NCBI RefSeq assembly: GCF_031551385.1
Contig: NZ_JAVBNS010000003.1
Span: forward strand, 1 to 19,189
Direction of reading: 5' to 3'
Length of the DNA stretch: 19,189 nt
Source: Anaerosporobacter sp031551385
GTDB taxonomy: Bacteria; Bacillota; Clostridia; Lachnospirales; Lachnospiraceae
Both the position numbers and the translations under genes were made by a program. The notes beneath the pieces are model-generated. The model made no database searches and was not told the origin of the DNA. It was given only the letters and a program-made list of their open reading frames with translations. Positions 7,742 through 15,289 of this stretch are shown here, one piece after another; position 1 is the stretch's first letter; every line of letters starts with the position of its first letter.

Positions 7742-8305
7742 ATGTCTGCAATACAACCACAACCAAAAATCACCACATTAGAGCAATACGAAGCCCTTCC
7801 AGAAGATAAAAGAGTAGAAGTCTTTGATGGTGTAATCTATGATATGTCCAGCCCATCACAAGATCACCAAACAATCTCCATGGAACTTTCAACCTTACTT
7901 AATATCTATATCAAAAGCAAGCAAGGCTCATGCAGAGTATTCCATGCTCCATTTGATGTGAAATTGAACGATACTCCACTTACCATTGTACAACCTGACC
8001 TTATGATTGTATGTGATAAAGATAAATTAGACGGAAAACGTTGCAATGGTGCCCCAGACTTCATCATTGAAATTGTTTCTCCTAGCAATCCGTCAGATGA
8101 TTATATTCGCAAGCTGTACTATTACAATAATTACGGAGTTCGTGAGTATTGGATTGTTGATCCTCGTCGCAAGATTGTAACAGTCAATTATTTTGATGGA
8201 AATATGCTCAACATCCAATACTCCTTTGATTCCACCATTAAAGTTAATATCTATGACGATTTGCTTGTCAACTTCTCTGATATTGCCAAACTGCTGAATA
8301 TTTAG
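7742..8305 (+). CDS. Uma2-family (DUF820) putative PD-(D/E)xK nuclease
   Basis: 187 residues, full length for the family. It shows the restriction-nuclease-like core: D86 (VQPDLMIV), E110 (PDFIIEIVSPS) and K124 (YIRKLYYY), followed by the hallmark YGVREYWIVDP (131-141). E25 near the N-terminus is in the usual RVEVFDG block. By family knowledge these proteins share a PD-(D/E)xK fold; DNA cleavage in vivo is poorly documented and no pathway is established. It stands alone, with a good promoter, a ribosome binding site (AAAGGAAG about 9 nt upstream) and its own terminator at 8391. It is transcribed divergently from the CAZyme operon. Nothing in its context ties it to carbohydrate use; it may be a passenger. 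Confidence 0.88.
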   Translation: MSAIQPQPKITTLEQYEALPEDKRVEVFDGVIYDMSSPSQDHQTISMELSTLLNIYIKSKQGSCRVFHAPFDVKLNDTPLTIVQPDLMIVCDKDKLDGKRCNGAPDFIIEIVSPSNPSDDYIRKLYYYNNYGVREYWIVDPRRKIVTVNYFDGNMLNIQYSFDSTIKVNIYDDLLVNFSDIAKLLNI

Positions 8306-8357
8306 CAAATTTTCTTGTCACACAAACTAAATAAAATAAAAAAAGGTGACCACTCTC

Positions 8358-8381
8358 ATGCTATTTTTCTTTCGAACATAA
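8358..8381 (+). other. Possible 7-codon peptide before a terminator
   Basis: ATG CTA TTT TTC TTT CGA ACA TAA encodes MLFFFRT. AAGGTGA (8343-8349) lies 8 nt upstream, an unusually good ribosome binding site for so short a frame. It ends 9 nt before the terminator hairpin at 8391. A leader peptide or a chance frame are both possible. Confidence 0.15.
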
Positions 8382-8389
8382 TGCGAATC

Positions 8390-8421
8390 AAGCCCCTGTC
8401 ATAATGACAAGGGCTTTTCTT
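8390..8421 (+). terminator. Intrinsic terminator after the Uma2 gene
   Basis: agcccctgtca (8391-8401) pairs with tgacaagggct (8405-8415), with one C/A mismatch and a 3-nt loop, and is followed by ttttctt. It separates the Uma2 transcript from the sigma-factor operon. Confidence 0.75.
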
Positions 8422-8492
8422 CAAGTACTACGTATTTTATCTTCTCACAGTGGAATGATTTTTCAAAAACTACTCAATAATTTATAAATACT

Positions 8493-8521
8493 TGTGACGC
8501 AGTAGGTTATTTTTCGGTCTA
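8493..8521 (+). promoter_or_regulatory. ECF-type promoter candidate for the sigma/anti-sigma operon
   Basis: TGTGAC (8493-8498), a 16-nt spacer with a T-rich run, then CGGTCTA (8515-8521), 50 nt before the ATG. The shape is like Firmicutes ECF promoters (TGNAAC-N16/17-CGTC type) and not like sigma-A, which would suggest autoregulation by the gene product. This is inference from one site. Confidence 0.4.
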
Positions 8522-8571
8522 TATAGGTGAAAGGTCTTATGACGATACCACTAAGAGAAAGGAGAACACAT

Positions 8572-9132
8572 ATGGATGATGGGCAGATTATTGATTTATA
8601 CTGGGCACGCTCCGAAACTGCCCTAACAGAAACAGCGAGCAAATACAACAACTATTGCCATGCCATTGCCTACAGCATTCTACACAATCACGAAGACTCT
8701 GAGGAATGTGTCAACGACACCTACATGAGAGCATGGGACGCAATACCTCCACAACGTCCAAATTGCTTGTCAGCATTTCTGGGAAAAATCACTCGCAATC
8801 TTTCCTTGAATAGATATGAAAAGTATAATGCAAAAAAGCGTGGAAGTGGACAAATACCACTGGCACTTGATGAGTTGCAAGACTGCATTCCTGCCACTGA
8901 CAGTGTCGAGCAGACGATCGAGGAATCTGCTTTGATTGACATTTTCAATCTTTTCCTCTCTTCTCTGCCAACGGATACACGAAAGGTTTTCATGCGTAGG
9001 TATTGGTATTTTAGCTCAATTAAGGAAATTGCAAAAGAGTATAGATTTAGTGAAAGCAAAGTAAAAATGATGTTACTTAGGGCAAGGAATGAACTGAAAG
9101 AGATTTTGGAGAAAGAAGGTGTTACGCTATGA
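8572..9132 (+). CDS. ECF-family RNA polymerase sigma factor
   Basis: 186 residues from the ATG at 8572, chosen because AAAGGAG lies 7-8 nt upstream; the frame is open further upstream to 8527, but those codons precede this ribosome binding site. Region 2 spans about residues 10-80 (HNHEDSEECVNDTYMRAW, then a FLGKITRNLSLNRY block). Region 4, with its helix-turn-helix, spans about 125-180 (SSIKEIAKEYRFSESKVKMMLLRARNEL, here split for reading). Length and layout are ordinary for the group 4 sigma factors abundant in Lachnospiraceae. Its stop codon overlaps the next start (ATGA, 9129-9132), so the two are translationally coupled. It directs RNA polymerase to a small regulon; the stimulus is presumably sensed through the membrane protein encoded next. 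No link to the carbohydrate genes is shown beyond position. Confidence 0.9.
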   Translation: MDDGQIIDLYWARSETALTETASKYNNYCHAIAYSILHNHEDSEECVNDTYMRAWDAIPPQRPNCLSAFLGKITRNLSLNRYEKYNAKKRGSGQIPLALDELQDCIPATDSVEQTIEESALIDIFNLFLSSLPTDTRKVFMRRYWYFSSIKEIAKEYRFSESKVKMMLLRARNELKEILEKEGVTL

Positions 9133-10331
9133 AAGAAGAAAAACGGATTTTGAATATTCTTAGTCAAGTGGATGAGAGATATATTGAAGAAGCCGCTCCT
9201 AGTAAACATGTAGCGAAAAAACCTAGCTGGATAAAGTGGGGTACTCTTGCTGCATGTTTTTGCTTAATTATTGCTGGTGCATCTGTACTATTTAAGCAGG
9301 ATTTTGAACAGGATTACAATCAAGAGGAAAGTAGCGGGCACACCGTATTACAATGGTCAGACAACTTTCAAGCAGAGGATTATTTTAAATATAATTCAGC
9401 AGCTTCAGATGACGTATCAGAAAGCAAATCAGATGCAGCACCTCCCTACGCAGAAACACGATTTTTTTCTGACAATCGAAAGCAGTACGAAAATGACTTT
9501 CTAATTCCTATCATCGATAGCCATCCATTGTTTGACTGTGCTGCTCATTACAATTCTGATGGAAGTCTTTTCAGTATAGAACTTTCCTGGCATCGACGTG
9601 GAGAAACAGAGGATTACAGTGATTTGACAATCATTGCAGGACACCAAGAGGTTGAGATGATAGAGGATTGTATCTTTGTGGAGATTGACGAACAAGGAAA
9701 CATTGTAGAACCTACTATAACCGTAACAAACCGTGATGGTATACAGATTGTATCCGAAGGTAAAGCAGGTCAGAAAAAGAAAATTACGTTCCAAAATGAA
9801 AGTGGATGGTATCAGATTGTAGGTTCGTGGAATGACGATTATGACTCCATCGTTATGCTATTAGACTGGCTATGGGAACATCCAATTGACTTCACACGGT
9901 TTTCTATGGAGGCAGGCGATTGCTACACCAGTGTTTTACTCGATGAATATCCAGATGCTTTTTCTAATTATCTTCCAGATTTTGAATCGTTCGGATTTAT
10001 TGCATCCGAAACACACCTTTTATTAAAAAATGGTGTTCCTGTTAGTTTTGAAGGACATTACGTTGCCCATGTAGAGGAATCTCTCGTAATGGCAGGCAAT
10101 TATTACGATGTGCAAGGGCATACAAAGATGCATTGGTGTTTTAACACCGAACCTGATATCTATGATTTGCAAAGATGTCTCGGTGAACTTGATACTATGA
10201 CCGAAGATATTGTTAAAGATGCGTTGTCAAAAGAAAGCTCTATTGCTTTCACATGGGGAGATAATGTTGTGATTATCTATCCAGATTCACCAGATGAAGC
10301 ATGGGAATTAATCGCTTCCTTGCAGTCATAA
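9129..10331 (+). CDS. Putative membrane anti-sigma factor with novel extracellular domain
   Basis: 400 residues. Residues 1-36 are a charged cytosolic segment (ILNILSQVDERYIEEA) of the kind that precedes the membrane helix in Lachnospiraceae partners of such sigma factors. A single membrane helix spans about 37-55 (WGTLAACFCLIIAGASVLF). The remaining ~345 residues are outside the cell, acidic and aromatic, with no domain I recognise. No zinc-binding HxxxCxxC motif is present, so it is not a ZAS-type anti-sigma. The start overlaps the sigma stop codon by 4 nt, with AGGTG 8 nt upstream inside the sigma gene. Role inferred from coupling and topology: it holds the sigma factor until the outer domain meets a signal. 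The operon ends at the terminator at 10350. Confidence 0.72.
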   Translation: MKEEKRILNILSQVDERYIEEAAPSKHVAKKPSWIKWGTLAACFCLIIAGASVLFKQDFEQDYNQEESSGHTVLQWSDNFQAEDYFKYNSAASDDVSESKSDAAPPYAETRFFSDNRKQYENDFLIPIIDSHPLFDCAAHYNSDGSLFSIELSWHRRGETEDYSDLTIIAGHQEVEMIEDCIFVEIDEQGNIVEPTITVTNRDGIQIVSEGKAGQKKKITFQNESGWYQIVGSWNDDYDSIVMLLDWLWEHPIDFTRFSMEAGDCYTSVLLDEYPDAFSNYLPDFESFGFIASETHLLLKNGVPVSFEGHYVAHVEESLVMAGNYYDVQGHTKMHWCFNTEPDIYDLQRCLGELDTMTEDIVKDALSKESSIAFTWGDNVVIIYPDSPDEAWELIASLQS

Positions 10332-10349
10332 TCAAATCGTTGTTTAATG

Positions 10350-10407
10350 AAAGATAGCACGGCAATGTCAATTTGTTTTTATACTGACATTGTCGTCCTA
10401 TCTTTTT
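10350..10407 (+). terminator. Intrinsic terminator of the sigma/anti-sigma operon
   Basis: Arms 10350-10370 and 10385-10405 (21 nt each) pair with two mismatches around a 14-nt loop and run into ttttt. It stands between converging transcription units. Confidence 0.8.
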
Positions 10408-10413
10408 AAACTA

Positions 10414-10438
10414 AAAAACAGTTTCTACTTCTGTTTTT
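10414..10438 (-). terminator. Weak hairpin downstream of the large lyase gene
   Basis: aaaaacag (10414-10421) pairs with ctgttttt (10431-10438) around a 9-nt loop, 22 nt beyond the stop of the leftward gene. The stem is A/T-rich with only two G-C pairs, so it may be a poor terminator. Confidence 0.3.
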
Positions 10439-10459
10439 CCTATTTCATCTTTAATAATA

Positions 10460-13400
10460 TTATTTACATTCCCCATAAAACGCCAACTCTGCCATGTTTC
10501 CAAACCAATTTCCAGCATTATAAACTCGAATATAGCGGTAGTAGCTGTTATCATTAATCGTTAACGTCTGCCACTCTGCTGTTGCTATTGCTGCTGTAGA
10601 AATGGTATTGAAATTCACATTGTCATTCGAACCTTGTATTACTGTTCCCTTAATTCTGGATACTTGATCTTGCCTTGCTTGTATCTTTACACTTCGAAGA
10701 GATACCTGATTACCAGCTTTAAAATCAAAGGTAATATATCCTCCCCAGCCTTGAACTCCTCCTGAACCGTTGTCTGTACGATAATCGGAAGATGTACTTG
10801 CATTATTGTCAAATAACATCAATGTTTGAGTTAAGGTATCCGCTTGACTTCTTCTAGGGGTAGAATCAATTAAATCGGTAATCCCCAACATATTAATAGG
10901 GCGAACTACCTCCCCATAAAATCTCAATTCAGCCATGTTTCCAAACCAATTTCCAGCATTATAAACTCGAATATAACGATACGCACTACAATCATTAATT
11001 GTTAGCACCTGCCACTCTGCTGTTGCTATTGCTGCCGTAGAGATTGTATCGAAGTTTACATTGTCATTAGAGCCTTGTATTACCGTTCCTTTTATTCTGG
11101 ATACCTGATCTTGCCTTGCTTGTATTTTTACACTTCGGAGAGATACCTGATTACCAGCTTTAAAATCAAAGGTAATATATCCTCCCCAGCCTTGAACTCC
11201 TCCTGAACCATTATCGGTACGGTAATCAGAAGATGTACTTGGATTATTGTCAAATAACATCGCTGTTTGAGTTAAGGTATCCGCTTGACTTCTTCTAGGG
11301 GTAGAATCAATCAAATCAGCATTATCTAAAATGTTAATAGGGCGAATTATTTCCCCATAGAATGCCAATTCTGCCATGTTTCCATACCAATTTCCAGCAT
11401 TATACACTCGAATATAACGATACGCGCTGTTATCATTGATTGTTAACGTCTGCCACTCTGCTGTTGCTATTGCTTCTGTAGAGATTGTAACAAAGTTCAC
11501 ATTGTCATTAGAACCTTGTATTACCGTTCCTTTTATTCTGGATACCTGATCCTGCCTTGCTTGTATCTCTACCATTCGAAGAGAAATCTGATTATCTACT
11601 TTAAAATCAAAGGTAATCGATCCGCCCCAGCCTTGTAGTCCTCCCAAACCGTTATCGGTACGATAATCGGAAGATGTACTTGCATTATTGTCAAATAAAT
11701 TCTTTGTTTGATTTAATGTATCCGCTTGACTTCTTCCAGTGGTAGAATCAATTAAATCCGTAATATCCAAAACATGTTCAATGAAATCAGACTTATCAAC
11801 TAGAAACAGCTTGGAATTATCCGTTGTAACGCTTATCGTGTCTCCTGCGCTTCCATCCTGTCTATGGTAGTCTACTGTAAACGTAACATTACCTGCTTCT
11901 ACACCTTTTGTCATAGAAGCAACTGCTGTCCAGTTTATATTGTCTGTTGTAGTAAGCATTGCAGGCAAACCTTGAATGGTAACCGCCATATCCTTAACGG
12001 CTTCCCTCGTCTGAATCGTCAGTTTTGCTGTATCACCTAGCTGAATTCTTCCAGCAACACTTTGGTCTGAACTAATAGAAACCGAAGAAATCATGTTTCC
12101 AGCATCATATCGCACACCCCATAATCTTAGCTCACCTAACTCAATATTCATTTGAGCAGAATTATGGATAATATCACGCTGAGGATTAATTAAAAATATT
12201 TTTAGATAGCGATATTTCTCATTTTTATATTTTTCATCAACAGGTATAATGGACATCTCTGGAGTAAACGCTGTCTCTCCAGGCGTTAAGCGAGTCCAAT
12301 TTTCATTGTCATTCGAACCATATAGTACACTACCTGCCGCACGGTCAACAAAATTCATTCTGCTTTGCAATCCAAATTTACTGATTGAAACCTTGTAATC
12401 AACACCAAAGTCAATCGTATGCCATAAGTTTTCACGACCATTTTTGAAACCTCCAAAAGTAGCATTATCTCCATCAACAAGCCATGATAAATCCGTGCCT
12501 AACGTAGACGTAACAATCTTGGAATAATCAATACTGCCATCCGATAAAAGCGGTGTTGTTAATTTAAGATTCTCTACTGCAATTCTAAGTAATAGTAATT
12601 GTTCACAAAATTCCTTGTCAGATGCGGTATTCATCTTGCTTACTGTTTCTTTATGTACTTTCTTAAACTCCTCAAGTGATGGATACTCATAACTTATAGT
12701 TGCATTATATGGAGCAAGTACTTCTGTAATTGCAGTATTTCGGTTCGCACTTACAGAAATATTAACATTTCTTGCTGTTACCGCTACTCCATCAGAAGCT
12801 GCAATAATAAAGGAACTCTTCCCTGCTTGCGTTGGCTTCCAAGTAAATATACCAGTATTTTTATTCAAACTAGAACCTTGTGGCATTGAAAATCCTTCAT
12901 AGGTAACTACATCCTTTGCATTGGAATCTAAGGCTGAAAAATCCATATCAAGAGACACACCTGAATAAACGAATACATTTAAATCGGACGTCCCTGTCTT
13001 AAATACTGGTGGTGTCAATACGTTAGCAGCATTAGCATCAATACAATCCATATCAACGGTAACTCCTGATGCACCCTTTATCGTAACAGGAGCAAAATCA
13101 CCGAAATTCCCTGTGACAGTGAAGTATTTCCATTGCCCATTTGTATTGGATACTGTCAGTGTCTGCCCTAACATTTCTAACGTAGCCGTACCATTTGAGC
13201 GAAGTTTTACCCCATACGTTTTTGAACCCTGACCTAAACTCAAAAGTACAATCTTACTTCCTGCTCCTGATGCATTGAATCTGATATATGTAGTATTATT
13301 CTCTGTTAACGTTTTTGTACTGCTATCCAAACTTGTATAGCGATCTTCTACCTCAATCAAACTACCACTTGAATTCAAATTTGGAAGAAACTTTTTCGCA

Positions 13401-14827
13401 TCTGTTTCGGCTTCTGCTGGTAAGTAAAGCCAGAAATCTGTACCTGCATCAACGTTTTCCCAACCACTTGCAGTAGGTGCAAGTTTTTTCGTAAAGGCTT
13501 CATAATAATATGGAGCTATTTTTGACATATCTTGCTTTTTTACATAGGTGTAGTAAGAGTACAAATCCCAAAAGTTAGCCGTTTGAAATCTTCCCCGATA
13601 CTCAAGTGAAAATCGATTATAGGTATCTCGTATCGTTCCATCCCCCGCAATCGAGTAAGCAACAGGTGTCCATTCTGTTTCATATCCAAGCATATACTGC
13701 CAGAAAAATTCCGCCGCACCCAAAATTCTATTATCCAAAAATTCATAAGGGCCAACCGCATTACTACTTGTTGACACAGTACCTTTCGCTGGATCAACTT
13801 TTGTTCCTTGAGCAAGTAGCATTCGATTAATAATCGCAGCATTCGTTAAATCACCAGAACCATGGGCTTGATCCCTTCCCATCTCCACATGCTGAACATG
13901 ACCTGTAACTTTTGTTCCTTGTCCTATTTTATTTCCTACTACAGCGATTTCATCAACCCAACGGAACAGTTGCTTAATAGAACCATTAAATCCTTGATCA
14001 TTGGCAGTACTGTTAACCGTATACCACTCAACAGCTTCATTATATCTTGTTCTGTTGCCAGTAAAGATATATCCTGACATTGCTCCAATCAATGGATACA
14101 TATGCTGATTCATAAAGTGATTTTGATCATGTTGCAACGTTTCAATCATTGGATTTATTAGATTATTCGTAAAGTTCTTTGTATCCGTATCTGTCCAATT
14201 CAAGTTCTCTGTTGTACCAGCTGCAGATACATACGTCTTATTGTTACAACTTGAGTATCTTAAAATCTCTGCTGCCATTAACATACGGTTTAGAGGTATT
14301 CCCGAATGAATACAAGCATCTGTATAGTATGTAAACTGTGCTGGATCCATCTGAGACCAGATACGAATAATGTGCAGTGCGTTTGCTCTATATATGTCAG
14401 CACCTGTGATGTAATATAGCAAAGCCTGTGTATAAGCTCTGAGGGCATCTGTTATAAACTTCGACTGGACACTTTGACTATTAAAAGCTACCGTTGCCGC
14501 TACTGCTGGATTTGCTGCACTTTGATTGTTAGATACAACATTTGCACTAGCAGTATTTGAGGTTAGCATGGCATTAAAATAGGTGTTCCAAGGTTCTGCT
14601 TTTGCTCTTACCTTAGTTCTTACATTTTCAAGTAAATCCTTTGTTAGTCCGACACTTGGATGCTTAAATCCACTGGCATCCGTTACTTCAGTAATCTTTG
14701 GAAAATAATTTGTAAAGATAGATGTTTCTTCTGCACTTACATAAACGGGAACTCTTATACCAATGGTCTGTACAAGTAGTGCAACTAATATTACAACTGC
14801 GACAAATCTTTTTTGATATTTCCTCAT
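10460..14827 (-). CDS. Secreted alginate_lyase-superfamily protein with four discoidin-like modules
   Basis: 1455 residues. Signal peptide 1-32 (cleavage probably VSA|EE). Residues about 55-480 form an alpha-toroid lyase domain: HPSVGLTKDLL at the start, DQNHFMNQHMYPLIG (234-248) and the conserved EMGRDQAH (315-322) typical of PF05426. A CBM6/35-like beta-sandwich follows at about 490-600, a putative Ig/cadherin-like domain at 605-692, a helical linker at 695-760, an F5/8 type C (discoidin, CBM32-like) module at 762-905, an Ig-like stretch at 910-1010, and three almost identical F5/8C modules at 1015-1161, 1162-1308 and 1309-1455. By family, the catalytic domain should cleave uronate polymers by beta-elimination, and the modules should bind glycans. 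No LPXTG or SLH anchor is seen, so it is secreted free or glycan-bound. GGGAGG lies 7 nt before the ATG. The substrate is not determinable here. Confidence 0.85.
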   Translation of the reverse strand: MRKYQKRFVAVVILVALLVQTIGIRVPVYVSAEETSIFTNYFPKITEVTDASGFKHPSVGLTKDLLENVRTKVRAKAEPWNTYFNAMLTSNTASANVVSNNQSAANPAVAATVAFNSQSVQSKFITDALRAYTQALLYYITGADIYRANALHIIRIWSQMDPAQFTYYTDACIHSGIPLNRMLMAAEILRYSSCNNKTYVSAAGTTENLNWTDTDTKNFTNNLINPMIETLQHDQNHFMNQHMYPLIGAMSGYIFTGNRTRYNEAVEWYTVNSTANDQGFNGSIKQLFRWVDEIAVVGNKIGQGTKVTGHVQHVEMGRDQAHGSGDLTNAAIINRMLLAQGTKVDPAKGTVSTSSNAVGPYEFLDNRILGAAEFFWQYMLGYETEWTPVAYSIAGDGTIRDTYNRFSLEYRGRFQTANFWDLYSYYTYVKKQDMSKIAPYYYEAFTKKLAPTASGWENVDAGTDFWLYLPAEAETDAKKFLPNLNSSGSLIEVEDRYTSLDSSTKTLTENNTTYIRFNASGAGSKIVLLSLGQGSKTYGVKLRSNGTATLEMLGQTLTVSNTNGQWKYFTVTGNFGDFAPVTIKGASGVTVDMDCIDANAANVLTPPVFKTGTSDLNVFVYSGVSLDMDFSALDSNAKDVVTYEGFSMPQGSSLNKNTGIFTWKPTQAGKSSFIIAASDGVAVTARNVNISVSANRNTAITEVLAPYNATISYEYPSLEEFKKVHKETVSKMNTASDKEFCEQLLLLRIAVENLKLTTPLLSDGSIDYSKIVTSTLGTDLSWLVDGDNATFGGFKNGRENLWHTIDFGVDYKVSISKFGLQSRMNFVDRAAGSVLYGSNDNENWTRLTPGETAFTPEMSIIPVDEKYKNEKYRYLKIFLINPQRDIIHNSAQMNIELGELRLWGVRYDAGNMISSVSISSDQSVAGRIQLGDTAKLTIQTREAVKDMAVTIQGLPAMLTTTDNINWTAVASMTKGVEAGNVTFTVDYHRQDGSAGDTISVTTDNSKLFLVDKSDFIEHVLDITDLIDSTTGRSQADTLNQTKNLFDNNASTSSDYRTDNGLGGLQGWGGSITFDFKVDNQISLRMVEIQARQDQVSRIKGTVIQGSNDNVNFVTISTEAIATAEWQTLTINDNSAYRYIRVYNAGNWYGNMAELAFYGEIIRPINILDNADLIDSTPRRSQADTLTQTAMLFDNNPSTSSDYRTDNGSGGVQGWGGYITFDFKAGNQVSLRSVKIQARQDQVSRIKGTVIQGSNDNVNFDTISTAAIATAEWQVLTINDCSAYRYIRVYNAGNWFGNMAELRFYGEVVRPINMLGITDLIDSTPRRSQADTLTQTLMLFDNNASTSSDYRTDNGSGGVQGWGGYITFDFKAGNQVSLRSVKIQARQDQVSRIKGTVIQGSNDNVNFNTISTAAIATAEWQTLTINDNSYYRYIRVYNAGNWFGNMAELAFYGECK
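10463..11785 (-). repeat. Three tandem 441-bp repeats encoding F5/8C modules
   Basis: The period is exactly 441 bp (147 codons): the landmark ccccata recurs at 10471, 10912 and 11353. Units are 10463-10903, 10904-11344 and 11345-11785. By eye, units two and three (in protein order) differ at about a dozen residues, while the first is more diverged. The segment from QARQDQVSRIKG to GSNDNVNF is identical in all three. This points to recent duplication or gene conversion within the gene. Confidence 0.92.
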
Positions 14828-14840
14828 TTATTTTCCTCCC

Positions 14841-15226
14841 AATCAATCCCCAACCACAGTTCAAGTGGTAGTGTACTATTTGTCCTAAAAGGACTGTTTA
14901 CTTGATAATATAATCCCTGCTATCCTTTGCCCGTTTTAACCCCCTCCTCTTTCTATGTGAGAACACATAATGACAATTTATTATAGCTATTTTATTCACA
15001 ATTTTATATGCAAATATTCTTGTATTTAGTGCACTTTTTATAGAACTTATCAAAAACCAAATATTTATTTCATGATTTCGAACAAAACATAGCAATAAAT
15101 TAGATGTTTTTTCGTTTATTCAAACAAAATCATTCCAAAAAACATTCATTCACCAAAAGCTTTATATCAATTACCTCACAGAACGTTTTTTTCATATGCA
15201 TAATTCTCTATGACATTCTCGTAAGA
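14841..15226. other. Intergenic region upstream of the large lyase gene
   Basis: A/T-rich, with no gene I can support. On the minus strand a perfect TATAAT (14980-14985) lacks a good -35. Immediately after its predicted start point is a perfect inverted repeat tatgtg-agaa-cacata (14954-14969), which could be an operator or a 5' mRNA hairpin. A purine-rich GAGGAGGGGG stretch near 14938-14947 has no start codon suitably placed. No riboswitch motif was recognised. Confidence 0.4.
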
Positions 15227-15247
15227 GTTCGCCCATGTTGGGCGAAC
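15227..15247 (-). other. Second hairpin behind the terminator
   Basis: gttcgccca (15227-15235) pairs perfectly with tgggcgaac (15239-15247) around a 3-nt loop. It directly follows the T-run of the terminator at 15249-15275 on the minus strand but has no T-run of its own. Confidence 0.5.
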
Positions 15248-15248
15248 G

Positions 15249-15275
15249 AAAAAAGCAGCCAATTCATTGGCTGCT
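15249..15275 (-). terminator. Intrinsic terminator after the binding-lipoprotein gene
   Basis: agcagccaa (15254-15262) and ttggctgct (15267-15275) form a perfect 9-bp stem with a 4-nt loop; on the minus strand six T follow. It lies 15 nt past the stop codon and means the downstream lyase gene needs its own promoter. Confidence 0.85.
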
Positions 15276-15289
15276 CCTCATAAAAATAA

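Noticed and set aside
7742..8305. Uma2 protein as transposase of the adjacent MITE-like element
   Set aside because: It lies outside the flanking direct repeats, has its own promoter and terminator, and the family is not known as a transposase.
8527..8571. Sigma-factor start at 8527
   Set aside because: The ATG at 8572 has a clear AAAGGAG site that would lie inside the longer frame, and the longer N-terminus is not typical of the family.
8721..9209. 162-codon minus-strand frame
   Set aside because: Fully antisense to the well-supported sigma-factor gene and the start of its partner.
10463..11785. CRISPR array
   Set aside because: Repeat units are 441 bp, contiguous and coding; there are no short repeats with unique spacers.
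14898..15095. 65-codon frame on the minus strand upstream of the large lyase gene
   Set aside because: No convincing ribosome binding site, A/T-rich low-complexity composition, no recognisable features; probably leader DNA.
14841..15226. Cyclic di-GMP or other riboswitch before the large lyase gene
   Set aside because: The purine-rich GAGGAGGGGG stretch drew attention, but no conserved riboswitch core or matching stems could be found by eye.
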